From Chloroflexota bacterium (GTDB lineage Bacteria; Chloroflexota; Anaerolineae; UBA4142; SHND01), in assembly GCA_016209205.1 (NCBI GenBank), contig JACQWQ010000072.1, positions 18,014-82,013 of the forward strand: a stretch of DNA of 64,000 nt, read 5' to 3'. Below the pieces are notes generated by a model, which searched no databases, was not told the origin of the DNA, and was given only the letters and a program-made list of their open reading frames with translations. Both the position numbers and the translations under genes were made by a program. Below are positions 26,501 to 34,725 of the stretch, piece by piece (the first letter of the stretch is position 1; every line of letters starts with the position of its first letter).

Positions 26501-27217
26501 ATGTTTACCGTGAGTACATTGCTGCCGCTGGCGTCGGCGGTATTGAGTTTTGTGTTCGCCGTTGCCGTCATCAAAAAATGGAGCGCGCGGCGTTCGCATA
26601 AACATCTGTTGGTGTGGGGCATCGGTCTCGTCTTTTATGGCATCGGCGGCGCTGCCGAAGCATACACGGGCGCGTTCGGTTTCAATCCGCTCGTCTTGAG
26701 AATTTGGTATTTGTTCGGCGCGGTGCTGGTTGCCGCGTGGTTGGGGCAGGGCACGGTCTTTTTGCTCGCGCGTGACAAGTGGGTTCGCATCACGACGATC
26801 ATTTTGACCGTCGCGTCGGTCGGCGCGGCAATTGCGGTTTTTGTCGCGCCCGTAGACCCCGCGTATCAAGCAGGCGCGGAGCTGACCGGCAAAGCATTCA
26901 GCGTAACGTGGGTGCGGATGATTACGCCGTTCTTTAATATCTATGGCACCGTCACGCTCGTCGGCGGCGCGCTGTATTCCGCGTTTTTGTTTTGGCGCAA
27001 GCGCGTTTTGCCGCAGCGCATGATTGGCAACATTCTCATCGCGACGGGCGCGTTGGCGCCGGCGCTGGGCGGCTTGCTCAATCGGTTTGGTTTACCGGGA
27101 TTGTATCTCGGCGAATTTGTCGGCGTGTTTTTGATGTATATCGGTTTTCTCGAAGCCGCGCGCTCGGCGGCAACCACGCGTCAAACTGTTTCCGCGCGCG
27201 CGAACACGGCAGAATAA
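26501..27217 (+). CDS. polytopic membrane protein, unknown
   Basis: A 238-residue protein with about seven membrane segments (for example ASAVLSFVFAVAVIKKW, LLVWGIGLVFYGIGGAAE, ITTIILTVASVGAAIAVF, YLGEFVGVFLMYIGFLEA). The ATG at 26501 has GGAGG upstream. The fold resembles small 7-helix membrane proteins, but no family is recognised. It sits between an aldo/keto reductase and folD without shared overlaps. Confidence 0.6.
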   Translation: MFTVSTLLPLASAVLSFVFAVAVIKKWSARRSHKHLLVWGIGLVFYGIGGAAEAYTGAFGFNPLVLRIWYLFGAVLVAAWLGQGTVFLLARDKWVRITTIILTVASVGAAIAVFVAPVDPAYQAGAELTGKAFSVTWVRMITPFFNIYGTVTLVGGALYSAFLFWRKRVLPQRMIGNILIATGALAPALGGLLNRFGLPGLYLGEFVGVFLMYIGFLEAARSAATTRQTVSARANTAE

Positions 27218-27362
27218 GTTTCGCGTCCATCACCGCGCGATGATTTCACCGGATGGGCGCACTTACGAAAAGGAGAAGCACAAGATAACGTCGCGTGCTT
27301 TCAAACCAAAATCTAATTGGATCGAGTCTACGTAACTCGGTCGAGCCGAAACCATATTGTGC

Positions 27363-27435
27363 GACAGGATCAACAGGATTAAAGCGCAAGTTCATCGCAC
27401 ATCGCAGGAATCCTGTTAATCCTGTTAATCCTGTC
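27363..27435. repeat. gacaggattaacaggatta inverted repeat, copy 2
   Basis: gacaggatcaacaggattaa at the left is mirrored by ttaatcctgttaatcctgtc at the right. Same type as 15889-15954. It lies immediately upstream of folD. Confidence 0.8.
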
Positions 27436-27454
27436 CAAAAATCAAGTCGCTACT

Positions 27455-28342
27455 ATGACAGCCACACTCATTGACGGCAAAGCCGTTGCAGAATCCGTAA
27501 AAGACAAAGTAAAAGAAGGCGTGATGTATCTCAAAAGCGAGTACAACGTTACGCCCGGACTGGCGACCGTATTGGTCGGCGAACGTCCCGACTCGAGAGC
27601 GTATGTCGCGTCGAAACAAAAAGCATGCGCCGATCTGGGCATGAACTCGTACGGACATACCCTACCGGCAGATATTGCGCAAGGTGATTTGTTGGAAATT
27701 GTGCAGGGGCTGGCGCGCGATTCGAATGTGCACGGCATTCTCGTGCAACTGCCGCTCCCGGGTCACCTTGACGCGGAAGCGATTCTCGGCGCGATTCCGA
27801 TTGAAAAAGATGTAGATGGTTTTTCACCGCTCAACGTCGGACGCCTCTCGATGAAAAATCGCGAACCGCTGTTTGTGCCGTGCACGCCGCTCGGCTGTTT
27901 GTATCTCATCGAATCGGTGGGGACAAAAATCGAAGGCGCGCGCGCGGTCGTTTTAGGACGTTCCAATATCGTCGGTTTGCCGATGGCGTTCCTGCTTTTG
28001 CACCGTAACGCGACGATTACGATTTGTCATTCGCGCACTCAAGATTTGCCCGACGTGGTGCGTCAAGCGGACATCATCGTGGCGGCAATCGGCAAAGCGC
28101 GGTTCGTGCAAGCAAGTTGGGTGAAACCGGGCGCGACGGTGATTGACGTGGGCATTAACGAAATTCCCGACGCGACGAAAAAATCCGGCAAGCGTCTCGT
28201 AGGCGATGTAGATTTCGACGCGGTGAAAGAGGTGGCGGGCGCGATCACGCCGGTGCCCGGCGGCGTCGGTCCGATGACCATCGCGATGTTGATGCAAAAT
28301 ACGTTGACGGCGGCGCAAAGAGCGGCGGGGTTGGTCCGGTGA
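27455..28342 (+). CDS. folD: bifunctional methylene-THF dehydrogenase/methenyl-THF cyclohydrolase
   Basis: This 295-residue enzyme interconverts 5,10-methylene- and 10-formyl-THF. The catalytic Lys is Lys54 in RAYVASKQKA. The QLPLPGHLD, DVDGFSPLNVG and CTPLGCLYLIES regions and the NADP-binding LGRSNIVGLPM are typical, as is the TPVPGGVGPMTIAMLMQNT C-terminal motif. It has no clear ribosome site. It acts with formate-THF ligase (18304), which supplies 10-formyl-THF. Confidence 0.95.
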   Translation: MTATLIDGKAVAESVKDKVKEGVMYLKSEYNVTPGLATVLVGERPDSRAYVASKQKACADLGMNSYGHTLPADIAQGDLLEIVQGLARDSNVHGILVQLPLPGHLDAEAILGAIPIEKDVDGFSPLNVGRLSMKNREPLFVPCTPLGCLYLIESVGTKIEGARAVVLGRSNIVGLPMAFLLLHRNATITICHSRTQDLPDVVRQADIIVAAIGKARFVQASWVKPGATVIDVGINEIPDATKKSGKRLVGDVDFDAVKEVAGAITPVPGGVGPMTIAMLMQNTLTAAQRAAGLVR

Positions 28343-28380
28343 AAAAAAATTGACGAGTCAGCAACTCGTCAATTTTTTTG
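28342..28380. terminator. intrinsic terminator, bidirectional
   Basis: AAAAAAATTGACGAGT pairs with ACTCGTCAATTTTTTT. It serves folD on the plus strand and would also end the minus-strand remnant at 28369. Confidence 0.88.
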
Positions 28381-28458
28381 GCTCGGCAAGATGAACCAGA
28401 ACGTGCTTTCTGCGCCGCGCGCGGCTTCAATACCGATTTGTCCGCTTGTTTCAAATTG
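28369..28458 (-). pseudogene. remnant of a histidine kinase C-terminus
   Basis: In the minus sense the frame reads GQIGIEAARGAESTFWFILPS before a stop, a clear match to the last block of HATPase domains (GSTFWFTLP motif). The rest of the kinase is absent. It sits between folD and the broken CBM gene. Confidence 0.7.
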
Positions 28459-28490
28459 ACGCAAGTCGAATCGGAATGTTTTGTTCCCGA

Positions 28491-29852
28491 CTAAAATAAG
28501 GGGTTGATGACACAGTGGGCAAAGTTGCTAGACAAACCAGCCCAGTAACGTGGCGCGTAAATGTTTGCCCCATAAAGATCCGGACAGATCCCTGGAGGAA
28601 AGGTCCACAGGTTGTTAACATTCCCACCCGCACTTGCTGGCCAATCTTGAAAGCCCGTGCCCCACACCATGTACTGTGGACGATTGTGATAAAACTCAGC
28701 ATAAATATGTGGATCTGGACCAGATACCCCAGCATACGCTTCCTCTGTAGTAACTTGCACTCGAAAAACCTGCAGACTGGGATGGAAAATCTTTGCCACG
28801 TCATAGGCGCGGCCATTCTGGTCATATATACGGGCAATCCAAAAGCCTTGATTCATATAGGTGACCAACTCCACTTTGGTCCAGCGGCCAAGTGCGACCA
28901 AATCATTGTAATTCCCAGAGCATCCTAATCCTGGCCACTGCTCATCAGAGCCTCGCAAACACTGTGTCGCTTGATAGTGCCCTTGCTCACTATAAACAAA
29001 CCATCTGACACCCTTCGCGTTGGTTTGCAAGCCTACCTGCGTGAACCTCCAGGGATATATCTTTCCATTCGGCGCTGGCGTCTGGTCATTCTCGGCTAAA
29101 TTGATGCCAAGCCAGCCTGCGGTGTAACTGGATAAGTTCGGTACAGAAGAAGGTTTTCCACCGGCCAGAATCTCAGATGTATAGTCCTTTGCTTGATTGA
29201 CGATGGCATCAGCCCGTAGGTCTCCAACTACATGGTCATTTCCATTTTTTAGTTGTTTCAGCGACAATTGATCTATTGTCACGCGCTTGCCTTATAATGG
29301 ACCGTTCGCCCAGATATGCACGTCAAAGTTTGTTGTCCCATAAGGTACAACAAAAGCGCAGACAAGCTTTGTATAAGTGCTTGAATTTGCCGAGTCACAT
29401 GTTACATCTCCAGACGCATTAGAATAGAATCCAAGGTTCGCGGTTACTCCATTCGTGTAGACGAATGCCTTGAGTCTGTATCTATATCCCGGATTGACAG
29501 CAACATTTTGATACAACTCTTTATATGCCCCTCGAGGTTCAAGGTAAGCACTATAACTTCCCGATTTCGCGCAACAGTTTTGTACACCCACTACACCAGG
29601 ACTGCCCCAACCAGACCAAAATGAAAGATTCCCAGACTCGAACGATGGGTTTTGGAGCAGATTTACACCGGTTGCTTCATCAGATTCAGGATTTGGATCT
29701 TGGGCAGAGGTTAATTCGGGAGATAGAAACAGCACGATGAAGGCAGCAAACATGAAAATCAATATCAATCGTGCCACAGTCTTGGACTGAAAAATGGCTC
29801 CCATCAAGAGCGCGCGAGCCGTTAGGCGGCTAAGAAACGGTTGAATGTTCAC
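28491..29852 (-). pseudogene. secreted protein with CBM-like domain and unknown C-terminal domain, one in-frame stop
   Basis: Two track ORFs (29292-29852 and 28491-29282) are in the same frame and are separated by a single TAA (29292-29294 region). Together they encode a signal peptide (ARLILIFMFAAFIVLFLSPELTSA), a carbohydrate-binding-type sandwich (NLLQNPSFESGNLSFWSGW), the closing strand IWANGPL-stop-GKRVTIDQLSL, and a 260-residue C-terminal domain (GYTAGWLGINLAEN-like, ending AHCVINPLF). The TAA cuts the last strand of the sandwich. Translation could restart at the GTG after it, for which an AAGG lies at about the right distance. A sequencing error is possible. Base use looks more AT-rich than the neighbours, hinting at transfer. 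Confidence 0.7.
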
Positions 29853-29907
29853 GGGATGCCTCCGATTGCTTGATGGTATGAGAATTTCAGCTTTGACGAT
29901 TTAAATT

Positions 29908-30402
29908 CTATTGCGAAGGTGTTGGAGGTGGCACGCTCGTCGGACCTACAGGTGAGGAACCCGTTGGTTGTACAGACCTCCCGGTATCGGGGTGTGTAAA
30001 AGCATCTGGTGCAAGTGTCGGTGGTTGGTGACCCATTAAAGACATTGGCGGACCGATTATAAGGATCGAATCGAGGGGCGAGAGGTGGCTCTCGATCTCG
30101 CTCAGACTCGTTTCCGGCGCAAACAGAAGGAGTTCATAACTCCCGTCAATGCGACGGACAAGCACACTAAGCTTGTCTTCTCTCGCAACATTTGGCGCGA
30201 AATCAGTCCTGTGAGAGGGGGTAGGGATGAGACCCTCTGGGATCTCATCCGAGGTTGGCGCAGGCCCGGGAGTTACCCTACCCAACATCGGTGTGGGGGT
30301 TGGACGCCTGACGTTGGATCTGACTTGTTGATAACTCAGAATGCCAAAGCCCAAAATTACCACAAGAGATACTACAAAGAAGAGTAGACCTTTTTTGCTC
30401 AT
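29908..30402 (-). CDS. membrane-anchored hypothetical protein, Pro/Thr-rich
   Basis: A 164-residue product with an N-terminal anchor (GLLFFVVSLVVILGFGILSY), then a low-complexity linker (TPTPMLGRVTPGPAPTSD) and a small domain near LSVLVRRIDGSYELLLFAPETSLSEIESHL. The C-terminus is again Pro/Thr-rich. It precedes the broken CBM gene on the same strand with a 55-bp gap and may share its transcript. Function unknown. In 30403-30694 no gene is seen; a palindrome cttccaagtgacttggaa near 30546-30563 may be a regulatory site. Confidence 0.55.
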   Translation of the reverse strand: MSKKGLLFFVVSLVVILGFGILSYQQVRSNVRRPTPTPMLGRVTPGPAPTSDEIPEGLIPTPSHRTDFAPNVAREDKLSVLVRRIDGSYELLLFAPETSLSEIESHLSPLDSILIIGPPMSLMGHQPPTLAPDAFTHPDTGRSVQPTGSSPVGPTSVPPPTPSQ

Positions 30403-30694
30403 AGATCTTCTCCTGAAAAGGGGGTGGGTGATGATTGACGTGATGGGAACACTTCGCTACATCAGTCGTCCTCCGGTGCCGGCGTTCATAAGTTCAGCGG
30501 GAATTTCCCTGAAAAGATCTCGTCACCTCAATTGCGCGACGACTGACTTCCAAGTGACTTGGAAATCGAACTTTTCGAGACGCTTCAAAAAGACATAATA
30601 ATTATACATCAGCATGTCAATCCAACCAAGCGATCGAGCGATCTAGCTGTGTAAAATGCTACCTTGTGTAGTATCATCGTGACATTTGATAATG

Positions 30695-32062
30695 TTATTC
30701 ACTTGGCAAGGTGAACCAAAACTCACTTCCTCTCCCCGCCTCACTCTCCACGCCAATTCGTCCGCCCATCGCCTCGACCCACGCTTTCGCAATCGCAAGA
30801 CCCAAGCCCGTGCCGCCTGTAGTACGCGTGCGCGATTTGTCCGCGCGATAGAAACGTTCGAACACGTGCGGGACATCTTGCGGCGCAATCCCTTCGCCTG
30901 TGTCGCGCACCGTCACACGCACGAATTCTGCTTGGGGCTGCGCGCCAAGGGTAATCGTTCCCCCTTCGGGCGTGTGCCGCAGCGCATTCGCCAAAAGATT
31001 GCGTAACACCTGCGCGACGCGGTCGCTGTCCGCGCGGACGCGCGGGAGAGATTGGAGACCGGAGACCGTTACACGCACGTTTTGTGCGTCGGCGGCGATA
31101 GAAAAATTCGCGGCAGCGTTTTGTAGTACATCGTCCAGCTTTACACTTTGCGCGTTGAGCTGCAGCTGTCCCGCGTCCGCCAACGCCAGTTCGCGCAAAT
31201 CGTCCACGAGGCGCGCCAGCAAACGCGTTTCATCATACAGCGTCGCGATTTCGCTGCGGTCGAGCGGATACACTTGGTCGAGCATCGCGTGGAGATTGCC
31301 TTGCATCACCGCGAGCGGCGTACGTAATTCGTGCGCAATATCCGCAATCATGTTACGGCGCGTGGTCTCTTGACGCTCCAAATCGTCCGCCATGCGGTTG
31401 AACGCGGTCGCCACCTCGGCGACTTCATGTGCGCCGCGCACGGGCACGCGCTGCTGCCAATCGCGCGCGGCGAAACGATGCGCCGCGGTTGCCAGGTTCG
31501 CCAGCGGTGCAGAAAGCGTACGGCTCAGCCCGATGCCGAGCGCAATGCTCAGCATGCCCGCGAGCAATCCGGCGATGACGAGCGTGCCGCGCAATTGTTC
31601 GAAAAATTGCTGCGCGGAATTTTGCAGCGGCATCGTCATGCCCTGCGGCGTGCGAAACACCGCGTAACCGACGGTTTGTCCATTGGCGACGATGGGAATG
31701 GCTTGCGCGCGCAGTGCCGCATCGAGAACCGTGCCCGTCATCCTGCCGTCCTGAGCGTACACCACATAGCCGTTCGCATCGGCAATCAACACATCGCCTT
31801 TGAAGCGCCCGCGTTGGTGTATCCCGCCGCGCGGAAAACCCCCATAGCTCCAGCCCACCTGAATGCCATCCCAACTCGAATTATCTTGATAATACGCGGC
31901 AAGTTGGTCAGCCAGGTCTTGCAGCTGTTCCGTTTCTTGCTGCGCCAAGAATTTGCGAAAGTTGCTGTCGGTGCGTGCGCCTGCCAAAAACGCGACCAAG
32001 CCCACGCCGACCAGCGTGACGACGAGGAACGCGAGCGAAAGCTGGAACCATAAGCGGTTCAT
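30695..32062 (-). CDS. BaeS-like sensor histidine kinase
   Basis: A 455-residue kinase with two membrane segments (LAFLVVTLVGVGLVAFLAGA and VIAGLLAGMLSIALGIGL), an extracytoplasmic sensor rich in aromatic residues, HAMP (LATAAHRFAARDWQQRV), the HisKA motif IAHELRTPLAVM and a HATPase domain (NLLANALRHTPEGG, DTGEGI, GTGLGLAIAKAWVEAMGG). It overlaps the stop of the response-regulator remnant by 4 bp (ATGA). The regulator has lost its receiver, so this kinase has no intact partner here. Confidence 0.92.
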   Translation of the reverse strand: MNRLWFQLSLAFLVVTLVGVGLVAFLAGARTDSNFRKFLAQQETEQLQDLADQLAAYYQDNSSWDGIQVGWSYGGFPRGGIHQRGRFKGDVLIADANGYVVYAQDGRMTGTVLDAALRAQAIPIVANGQTVGYAVFRTPQGMTMPLQNSAQQFFEQLRGTLVIAGLLAGMLSIALGIGLSRTLSAPLANLATAAHRFAARDWQQRVPVRGAHEVAEVATAFNRMADDLERQETTRRNMIADIAHELRTPLAVMQGNLHAMLDQVYPLDRSEIATLYDETRLLARLVDDLRELALADAGQLQLNAQSVKLDDVLQNAAANFSIAADAQNVRVTVSGLQSLPRVRADSDRVAQVLRNLLANALRHTPEGGTITLGAQPQAEFVRVTVRDTGEGIAPQDVPHVFERFYRADKSRTRTTGGTGLGLAIAKAWVEAMGGRIGVESEAGRGSEFWFTLPSE

Positions 32063-32358
32063 CCCTCACCCCCAGCCCCTCTCCCAGAGGGAGAGGGGGG
32101 TGCATCGTCGCATGTTTCGCGCGATGCGGCGCGACCTCTCCCAAAGGGTGCGGAAGGTTCTCGAAAACGATAGCCGACCCCAAACACAGTTTCGATATAA
32201 CGCGGCGCGCCGGGGTCGGTCTCGATTTTTCGGCGCAGGTTTTTGATGTGACTGTCGAGCGTGCGATCCAAACCCTCGTACGCATAGCCCATCGCTTTTT
32301 CAATCAATTCTTGGCGCGTGAACGCGTGGCGCGGGTTTTCCATAAACGTTTTGAGCAA
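32059..32358 (-). pseudogene. OmpR-type response regulator, receiver domain missing
   Basis: The frame encodes only the C-terminal winged helix (LLKTFMENPRHAFTRQELIEKAMGY, SHIKNLRRKIETDPGAPRY, VFGVGYRFREP). Upstream of LLKTF the frame reads through unrelated sequence of the small Gly-rich gene at 32304-32570. The junction near 32355 removes the whole receiver. The C-terminal tail carries an added Pro/Ser/Gly-rich stretch from the repeat at 32063-32104. It is either a natural deletion or a misjoin. Confidence 0.75.
32063..32104. repeat. ccctctccc/gggagaggg repeat in a gene end
   Basis: ccctcacccccagcccctct followed by cccagagggagagggggg forms a palindrome at the 3' end of the regulator remnant, whose tail it encodes (PSPSGRGAGGEG). 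This type of tail is characteristic of a dispersed element. Confidence 0.65.
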
Positions 32359-32570
32359 AACCCGTATCCGCCGCGCATCCCAAAACCGAAACCGCCGTGC
32401 ATTCCAAAACCGCCGCGCATACCGCGCCAAAAGCCAAAACCACCCGGTTGGGTATTGGGGGTTGGATTCGGCGTCGGCGCCTGCGCCGACGCGACCGCGC
32501 CGAATACGACCACGCCGATTATCCCCGCCGCGACAGCGGCGCCTAACATTTTGAACCATTTGGTTTTCAT
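32304..32570 (-). CDS. small secreted Gly-rich protein (3' end chimeric)
   Basis: An 88-residue product: signal peptide (MLGAAVAAGIIGVVVFGAVASAQA), Thr/Pro linker, then Gly/Phe/Arg-rich repeats (GGFGFWRGMRGGFGMHG). An AAGGAGA ribosome site precedes the ATG. The last residues (CSKRLWKTRATRS) come from the regulator remnant read in another frame, so the true C-terminus is probably missing. It would be secreted; function unknown. Confidence 0.55.
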   Translation of the reverse strand: MKTKWFKMLGAAVAAGIIGVVVFGAVASAQAPTPNPTPNTQPGGFGFWRGMRGGFGMHGGFGFGMRGGYGFCSKRLWKTRATRSRAKN

Positions 32571-32622
32571 GTACACTCTCCTTGAGATTTTCCCAAATTC
32601 CGAATTGATTAACGGGATTGGT

Positions 32623-32683
32623 GTAGGGGCGACGGCTTGTCCTCGCCCAGTGCGGTTGGACAACCACAAGGGATTGCCCCTAC
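32623..32683. repeat. gtaggggcga inverted repeat
   Basis: gtaggggcgacggcttgtcc is mirrored by ggacaaccacaagg...ttgcccctac with an imperfect stem. Typical dispersed intergenic hairpin. Confidence 0.65.
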
Positions 32684-32715
32684 GGCCCACACATCAAATC
32701 GGAATTTTTTCTAAT

Positions 32716-32779
32716 CCGCGAGCAATTCGGATCCGGTCATCCATGCTTTCGATCCTGACCTTTTCCGAATCACTCGCGG
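32716..32779. repeat. ccgcgagcaattcgga inverted repeat
   Basis: ccgcgagcaattcgga (32716-32731) is mirrored at the right end by tccgaatcactcgcgg (two mismatches). Confidence 0.55.
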
Positions 32780-32898
32780 TTTCTGAACTCAGTGTAGCAA
32801 GCGGCTGTGGAAATGTGATGGAGAGACGGTGAGAGTTTGGTAAAAAAAGTTCCACTTGGCTGGATTTAATGCCTTGCCAATTTTCAAATGCTAACGTT

Positions 32899-32949
32899 GT
32901 TTCATGCGGTGAAAGCATTCGCCGCATGAAACTTTTTTTGTACCAGACC
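32899..32949 (+). promoter_or_regulatory. leader terminator upstream of the ECF sigma gene
   Basis: gtttcatgcgg pairs with ccgcatgaaac (loop 22 nt) and is followed by seven T. No plus-strand gene lies upstream that it could end, and the sigma-factor ATG is 20 nt beyond it. It is therefore a candidate attenuator, structurally unrelated to the ACCGACTC type. Confidence 0.6.
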
Positions 32950-32968
32950 GTGTTACAAGTAGAGTCAC

Positions 32969-33631
32969 ATGTCGTTTTCAATTCCCGCCAGTCGCCCAAG
33001 CATATTTCTCGCGCTCGCGTCGAGCATGGACCGCGTGCGTGCGCGTTGGCGGGTCGCGCGCCCACGCACCCGCGAAACGGAAACCCACGCGCCCGACGAT
33101 GCGACGTTGGCGGCAAAACACCTGGCGGGCGATCCGCACGCGTTTGCCGAATTGGTGAAACGGTACACGCGCGCGGTGTATCACGTTACGTATCGTTTCA
33201 CCAACAACGCCGCGGACGCGGAAAATCTGACCCAAGAAACTTTTTTGCGCGCGTGGAATGCGCTGCCGCGCCTCGCGCTCGACAAACCGCTCAAACCGTA
33301 TTTTGTAAAAATCGCGGTGAACTTGTGTCGCGATTGGGCGGCGCGCAATCGCGTGGAGCTTACACCGCTCGACGCGGACGACGAAACGATTTTTGCCGCC
33401 GACGCGCACGATCCTTTGCAAACCGTAAGCGATCAAGAACTGCGCGCACGCGTGCGCGCCAAGTTAGAGTTACTGCCGCCGTTGTATCGCACGGTGATTG
33501 CTTTGCGTTACGGTGAAGAAATGGCGTACGAAGAAATGGCGACCGCGTTGGAGATGCCTTTGAATACCGTACGTACGCATTTGCACCGCGCCAAAGCGCG
33601 CTTGCGCGAATTGTTGGAGCAAGACGAATGA
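32969..33631 (+). CDS. ECF-type RNA polymerase sigma factor
   Basis: A 220-residue sigma factor with region 2 (DPHAFAELVKRYTRAVYHVTYRFTNNAADAENLTQETFLRAW) and region 4 (LELLPPLYRTVIALRYGEEMAYEEMATALEMPLNTVRTHLHRAKARLRELL). An extra N-terminal part of about 40 basic residues precedes region 2; the actual start may be later. It overlaps the anti-sigma-like gene by 4 bp (ATGA) and heads a run of envelope genes that are likely targets of its own regulon. Confidence 0.93.
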   Translation: MSFSIPASRPSIFLALASSMDRVRARWRVARPRTRETETHAPDDATLAAKHLAGDPHAFAELVKRYTRAVYHVTYRFTNNAADAENLTQETFLRAWNALPRLALDKPLKPYFVKIAVNLCRDWAARNRVELTPLDADDETIFAADAHDPLQTVSDQELRARVRAKLELLPPLYRTVIALRYGEEMAYEEMATALEMPLNTVRTHLHRAKARLRELLEQDE

Positions 33632-34038
33632 AGTCCGACGAACGCTCGAGCACAGACGAGCGCATCGAGCGCGCGCTGCAAGAGTTGGATATCGCGCCCG
33701 CGCCGGATTTAGCCGCGCGCATCATTGCGCGGCTGCCGCCGTCGCGCGCGGCGAATCCGCTGCTCGGCGCGGCGACGATGCTCGCGGCGCTGCTCGGCGT
33801 GGCGCTGGCGTACCAGACCGCGTTCGATTTGCACACCAATGGCGCGTTCGAGCTGCTGTCGTATTACACCGCGCAGCCCGCGATTGTGACGACGTACCCC
33901 GGCGAAGCATTGGGCGCGCTCGCACAGGCGATTCCGTGGCTGACCGTTTTGCTTGGCGCGAGTGTTTTGGGGATCGCCTTGTATTTGGTGCAGCGCTTGA
34001 CGGCAAACGCGCGCGTGGCTGTGGCGCGGCGTACGTGA
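33628..34038 (+). CDS. anti-sigma-like membrane protein
   Basis: A 136-residue protein with an N-terminal cytoplasmic segment (ERIERALQELDIAPAPDLAARIIARL), then two hydrophobic segments (LGAATMLAALLGVALAY and PWLTVLLGASVLGIALYLV). Position, size and overlap (ATGA) with the sigma gene fit a membrane-bound anti-sigma factor. No zinc-binding HxxxCxxC motif is present, so it is not the classic ZAS type. Function is inferred from context. Confidence 0.7.
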   Translation: MKSDERSSTDERIERALQELDIAPAPDLAARIIARLPPSRAANPLLGAATMLAALLGVALAYQTAFDLHTNGAFELLSYYTAQPAIVTTYPGEALGALAQAIPWLTVLLGASVLGIALYLVQRLTANARVAVARRT

Positions 34039-34049
34039 TAGATTGACCT

Positions 34050-34517
34050 ATGCGCGAACGTTTTTTGAGTTGGTCCAAGAGTGTCGCAGCGCTCCAAACC
34101 ATTGCGTTGATCGTACTGTGCTTGCTCCTCGCGAGCGCGTTCGGGCTGGGGGTCATCGTGGCGCAAGTGAATTATCCCCCCCCCCTCCCGCCGCTGGGAA
34201 TGCCGCCGCGAAATGCACCAGCGCCGGTGCGCGGGACGTTTGGCGCGATTGATCGCATTGACGGCAATGTGATTCGCCTGCGCGACCCGCGTAACGGACG
34301 TACATGGTTGGTGCGTACGGGACGCGACACGGTGATCGAATCCGGGCCGCGTCGTCCGATTCCCTTGAACGCCTTGCGCCCGGGACAGCGCGTGTTCGTG
34401 GTCGGTTCGCCGGGCTCGAATGAGTGGGATGCACAATTTATCGGCGTGGTGTATGGGCAAGGGCAGCAGTTTGTACCGCCTGCGCAGCTGCCGGTGTGTG
34501 AGGATTGTATAGATTAA
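34050..34517 (+). CDS. exported protein, DUF5666-like
   Basis: A 155-residue protein with one N-terminal membrane segment (ALQTIALIVLCLLLASAFGLGVIV). The exported part (GTFGAIDRIDGNVIRLRDPRNGRTWLVRTGRDTVIESG) resembles DUF5666 or OB-like small domains. The C-terminus has paired Cys (PVCEDCID). It lies 11 bp after the anti-sigma-like gene and is probably cotranscribed. Confidence 0.65.
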   Translation: MRERFLSWSKSVAALQTIALIVLCLLLASAFGLGVIVAQVNYPPPLPPLGMPPRNAPAPVRGTFGAIDRIDGNVIRLRDPRNGRTWLVRTGRDTVIESGPRRPIPLNALRPGQRVFVVGSPGSNEWDAQFIGVVYGQGQQFVPPAQLPVCEDCID

Positions 34518-34533
34518 GTCCCGCAGGTTACAA

Positions 34534-34650
34534 GGCAGTTGGACTGCCGTTGGCGGGTCGCAGTACAACTGCTCCCGAACTCGACTGCCGTTGGCGGGTC
34601 GCAGTGCAACTGCTCCCGAACTTGGCCGCCGTTGATGGGTCGCAGTGTGT
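34534..34650. repeat. 41-bp tandem repeat
   Basis: gactgccgttggcgggtcgc begins at 34542 and 34583, and a degenerate copy (ggccgccgttgatgggtcgc) at 34624, with a period of 41 bp. Noncoding, between the DUF5666-like gene and the next exported-protein gene. Each unit also contains caactgctcccgaac. Confidence 0.8.
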
Positions 34651-34725
34651 TGCTCTTGGACACGAGCAACTTGCTCTGAAACACAGCGAATACAGCTCCG
34701 CCATCATTCTCACAGGGAGGTTTTT

